Shown here piece after piece: positions 60,118-64,000 of a DNA stretch of 64,000 nucleotides; within the stretch, counting starts at the first letter, position 1, and each line of letters starts with the position of its first letter. Position numbers and translations under genes: made by a program. A model generated the notes under the pieces. That model was not told where the DNA came from, ran no database searches, and worked only from the letters and a program-made list of their open reading frames with translations. The stretch comes from Trichoplusia ni (lineage: Eukaryota; Arthropoda; Insecta; Lepidoptera; Noctuidae), in NCBI RefSeq assembly GCF_003590095.1, contig NC_039478.1:2914001-2978000 (forward strand), in the 5' to 3' direction.

Positions 60118-60939
60118 GTAAGTACTTTAGATTCAGAGAAAGTTTCAGACAACCTCTATGCATGTTTTAGAGTATATTTGAGTTATAATTTCACCTTTGG
60201 TAGTGTGACTTCTAGTTCTAGAGTGGTGTCTTTCTTCAAAATCTGTAAAATTGATAAGTGGCAGTGTAATATCGCACTTCTTTCCCTAGAAGGTTTTTCT
60301 TCCATATCTGCAATAAATTAGTTTGAGAAATAAAAGACGAGAATTATCAAAAAAAAATAAAAAAATTTCAACCTTAATGTTTATTCGCTCAATTGACATT
60401 ACAACTAAATTCAGATCCAATTCTTGCTTAAAAGCCCGATTGCTGCAAGGCTAGAGTTAGACCCAAGATAATCGCCAATGACAGCTTCTGAAGTTTCGAA
60501 GATAAGTCAATTGAAGCAATCAAATACTCAGTTTAACTTTATAAAAAGGTAGAGAAAAAGAAATGAAATCTCGAATTGATTTAAATGATTTCATAACAAG
60601 CTTAATGCAAAGGGTGTAAGGACTTTTTTTGATCTTTGCACTGATATATTAGATTATTATTTGTCTTTACCACCCTAAATTATGTTTGTTTAGGGCTTCT
60701 GAACTCAGTTTTTGATCTTTCACGCAGTCAATTTGAAGGTTTATCAAACATTCACGTGTTTGTAGATCGTATGATGTATTTATACATTTTTTTATTTGAT
60801 AGTTTCTACAGTTCTTTGAAACGGTCCTAAATAAAAAGTAACGTTTGCGGTAATCATTTTTGAATTTCAAATTATGTCTGTGGTATTTTAAATGATTATG
60901 TTGCACTTTGCGTATTTTACAAGTTTTTATTTACTTACC

Positions 60940-61188
60940 AGCTGACCCAGCAAACGTTGTTTTGACTAATAAATTATTTCTAGTTGTAGGTATTTAAAAA
61001 AAAATTCTCCATACAATAAAAAAATAAATTTTAGTGTGAGCAACCCTTATCAGTTAGGGGTATGAAAAATAGATGTTGTTCTATTCTCAGACTAACCCAA
61101 TATGTATACAAAATTTCATAAAAATCGGTCGAACCGTTTCGAAGGAGTACGGTAACTAACATCGTGACACGGGAATTTTATATATTAG
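60940..61188 (-). repeat. Dispersed repeat, inverted copy
   Basis: Reverse-complement relative of 43744-44020: it starts AGCTGACCCAGCAAACGTTG and ends GACACGGGAATTTTATATAT. Shared internal blocks include the complement of GTGAGCAACCCTTA. Confidence 0.75.
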
Positions 61189-61480
61189 ATATTTTATCTT
61201 ATTTTCGCTTCATCAACAAATCTTGTAAATTATATTGAAGATGATTCTCGGTTCCTGACTATGCTGAATTTAGAGTTTAATTGAATTTACGTAAATTGCG
61301 TAACAATGCAATATTATGATGTCTATTAGCTCTCCGAAGTTGGAGCTGAAAAACAGCCACAAGAACTAGAGAATAAATAAAAAACACAATCTCATTAGAC
61401 TTTCGATTAGTCTGATTGGTCGTGTCTTAAACTTTGGTCCCAAAAAGACGCACGCAATTTTTTTTCCAAATTTATTCTTT

Positions 61481-61633
61481 TTAATCATAACACACTTGCT
61501 TTTATAATCAATTTACAATAACTTGGTGCATTAAAAAACTATGATCCGAAAAAAAAAACGCCTGCTTTTAATGTTATTTCAAAATGTATTTTTAATTATA
61601 ACACACTTGCTTTTTTAATCAATTTACAATAAC
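61481..61633 (+). repeat. Local direct duplication, 42-base units
   Basis: 61481-61522 and 61592-61633 agree at 40 of 42 positions (both include AACACACTTGCTTTT and AATCAATTTACAATAAC). They are 111 bases apart start to start. Confidence 0.8.
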
Positions 61634-62067
61634 CGCTTCTTTCCTGCTCACGACACCTCTTTTACGTTGGCGTTAACTCTACAATGTAACCCCTGTAGTG
61701 AGAGCATGTTGATGGAACATACGCGAAGCTAAAGTCACTTGCATGACTGCGTTGATGTACACTCAACGGCAAAACTCTTGTGTGGTGTAATTATTTGAAA
61801 TTTTGATTCGTTAGGGTTATGGTGACAGCTCTTTTAGTTCAATTTATGGCTCTCGCAATTGAAGTTATAGTTGCGTGAGTTTTTTCGTGTTTTTAAACTG
61901 TTTTGAATAGATACGTTACATTTTGTAATGGAAATGAGAGTTTTCATCATATCGACATCATTATATTATCAAAACTTTATGTAGTTGAGTTGAGTAAACT
62001 TTTGGGTTTATAACGAGAGTAAACATCAACAATTATCTAATAATCCTCTCAAAATTTTCTGACTTAC

Positions 62068-62160
62068 GTCGATAACTGTACCATCCTCGTTCCATCGGCG
62101 TCAATACAGCTCTCGAATCTGATGCCTTCAAAGGAACTAATGGCCTTTAACAGGGTTGTG
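62068..62160 (-). CDS. Possible internal exon of an unknown minus-strand gene
   Basis: On the minus strand, an ACAATCCAG acceptor, 93 bases without a stop in one frame, and a consensus GTAAGT donor follow each other. The translation contains TTLLKAISSFEGIRFESCID and then ADGTRMVQLS, with balanced codon use unlike the AT-rich flanks. I do not recognise it, and it could be a transposon remnant. Confidence 0.25.
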
Positions 62161-64000
62161 CTGGATTGTACTTTACACTGATTTTAGTCTGTCGGCCACA
62201 GTATTACCTTTCGCAAGTCCTGCTCACAGGCATCTTGAGTTGTTAGAACATTAGTTGGTAATGGGTAAGTTAGTTATGTAATCCCTGTATTTCAGTTTAT
62301 AGGGTTTTGTAACTAAGGGGTTAAAATCTATTTCCCTATAACTATCTAGTACTTCAGGACTTTTCAAAAAAGTGTGTACTATGTTAGACAGATGAATGTA
62401 GCAGTGGTGATGTATTTCTATTTGCAATTTGATACAGCAATATTTTTTGCAAGTATCTTTTCTTTGGTATTTTGAACGGGGTACTCATTGTTCTGAGTCC
62501 TACTATGTTTAGTCCGCTTATTCAATGTAAAATAATGTGCAAATTGTTTAAAGAGATCTTTGTCATGAAAATTAGATTCAAGGAATAAAATAAAATTTCT
62601 CTTAAAATTTTCGTCACTTCATACTAATTTCAGTTGTTCTTCTATCCTCGTTTTATTTCTCTTCATTTAAGCAATTATTTTGGCCGTTTCTTAGACTATT
62701 TATAATTAGGATTAGTGTCTTAACTTTCAATCGTCTTTATTACACACAATATAATAATATTCTGAATCGACTATTATAAAGAAACGCATAACTTTGTACC
62801 AATCTCGCCACATCAAAAACTTATGATGATGCATTAATATACACCTATACTTATCCAAACTTAAAAATATTCAAAACAACAATAATATTAAATATATTCA
62901 AAGAGAATATCTGTTATCCCACAAACATTTCATAACCACTGCATGAATTTCTGTTAAACGACAAATAAACTCTCTAAGCCTTTCATACATGGCAACAGAC
63001 AATATTTGATGAGCGTACCTGACGCATCAAAGAACCTTGTTGGTTAGATCCCTCTCTGGTTTGTCCAGACTCATATTACATGGTCGAGTTAAATTAAATC
63101 CTGAACTTATACAAACTGTTGATATAGGTTCCCTTTGAAGCAAAGAGTTATTAATATACCTCAAATTATAGAAAGCTAGAGAGCAGTGTTCTGATTGTCG
63201 ACGAGTGGTCGTCTACATATATTATATGCGTTTGTAATATGTGTGTATTAAATACGAGAAAAATGATGTTTGTGTGAAAGTTATTGATGATAGAATGTCT
63301 TCGCTTAAGAACTCGCATTTTTATTACAAGCATAACTATTCGATTTGAACAATCTCTTTGGAACTTAATACATGTTGAAAGCTTAATGTTTTGGGCTGAT
63401 TAGACAAAGGTATGGTCGATGTATTTTTTATTTTATTGAATGAGCTTTCTATACAGACGTAATTAATAATAAAAAAAACGTTACGTCATATTTTAATTAA
63501 ACATTCGCAAAGCAATATGACACGAAAATTAAATATTAAAATGTGACGAGTTCTGCGAACTGAAGCTTACTTCAAGAGCAGTGCAGCATAACATTCTATT
63601 GCATGTTTCATGTCTGCTTATTATTGACTTCAAAAGGGGGCGTTCTTTAATCCAGGGGGCGTGTACTTTATAGAAACAAAGAGGCGTGGTTTACATCAGA
63701 GGTCTCTTTCGGTACCCTGTTATGTAACGTAGAGAAAGAGCAGGAAGTATATATGTACAGGATGCAGTTGAAATTCACTTACGCCAACTATTGATTTATT
63801 ACCAAACATGGTATGAATACTCGCAAACATTAATGGTGGACTGTATTAATGTTTACGCACACAAACACAGCAACTCACTTTGAAGTTAAATTATAGTTTA
63901 ATCAGTGTGGACTGATTGATGGAGGATTATGTGATTCAATAAGCTGATACTAATTGCATTGACCACGTTATGGGACTTATGTAATATCGAGTATGTTCTG

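Larger units (their letters stand above)
60118..64000. other. Intron or intergenic DNA to the right edge
   Basis: AT-rich, with an inverted dispersed repeat (60940-61188) and a local duplication (61481-61633). If the secreted-protein gene continues, this is its second intron. No further exon for it was seen. Confidence 0.6.

Noticed and set aside
1..64000. CRISPR arrays, bacterial operons or viral genes
   Set aside because: The window is animal nuclear DNA with spliced genes; no regularly spaced repeat array or viral-type gene was seen.

Overview
This is a 64 kb piece of AT-rich animal nuclear DNA, almost certainly from a moth or butterfly. Small GT-AG exons are separated by large AT-rich introns, the exons are clearly richer in G+C than the introns, and families of dispersed SINE-like and LINE-tail-like repeats occur throughout. 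The dominant gene is a complete insect TRPA1 ion-channel gene. I identified it by close agreement of its joined exons with the TRPA1 family, including Drosophila TrpA1.

Layout. 1-6060 is intergenic DNA with repeats: a SINE copy with a 17-base target-site duplication, and two back-to-back foldback palindromes. Around 6060-6680 a possible minus-strand gene start overlaps a perfect RFX X-box motif. TrpA1 lies on the plus strand from a TATA-containing promoter near 7270, through the start codon at 7534, to the stop at 46362 and a poly(A) signal at 46595. It has 20 coding positions, one of which (exon 13) exists as two alternative exons, plus a 17 kb first intron. 46600-59300 is intergenic and repeat-rich. 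59300-60117 holds the first two exons of a plus-strand gene for a secreted, cysteine-rich (CUB-family-like) protein that runs past the right edge or has exons I could not find. 60118-64000 is mostly non-coding, with one possible minus-strand exon.

TrpA1 encodes about 1168 residues (1163 with the alternative exon): a long N-terminal ankyrin-repeat region (exons 2-11), a cysteine-containing pre-S1 linker (exons 12-13), six membrane segments with a pore containing an LGE motif (exons 14-17), and a C-terminal tail with a coiled coil (exons 18-20). All splice phases match and the total coding length is a multiple of three. The main discovery-type signal is the exon 13a/13b pair. Both exons begin with IKYSF, end in a PL...N motif, have phase 0 at both ends, and are only 49 bases apart. 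They look mutually exclusive, at the point where fly TrpA1 isoforms with different heat sensitivity also differ.
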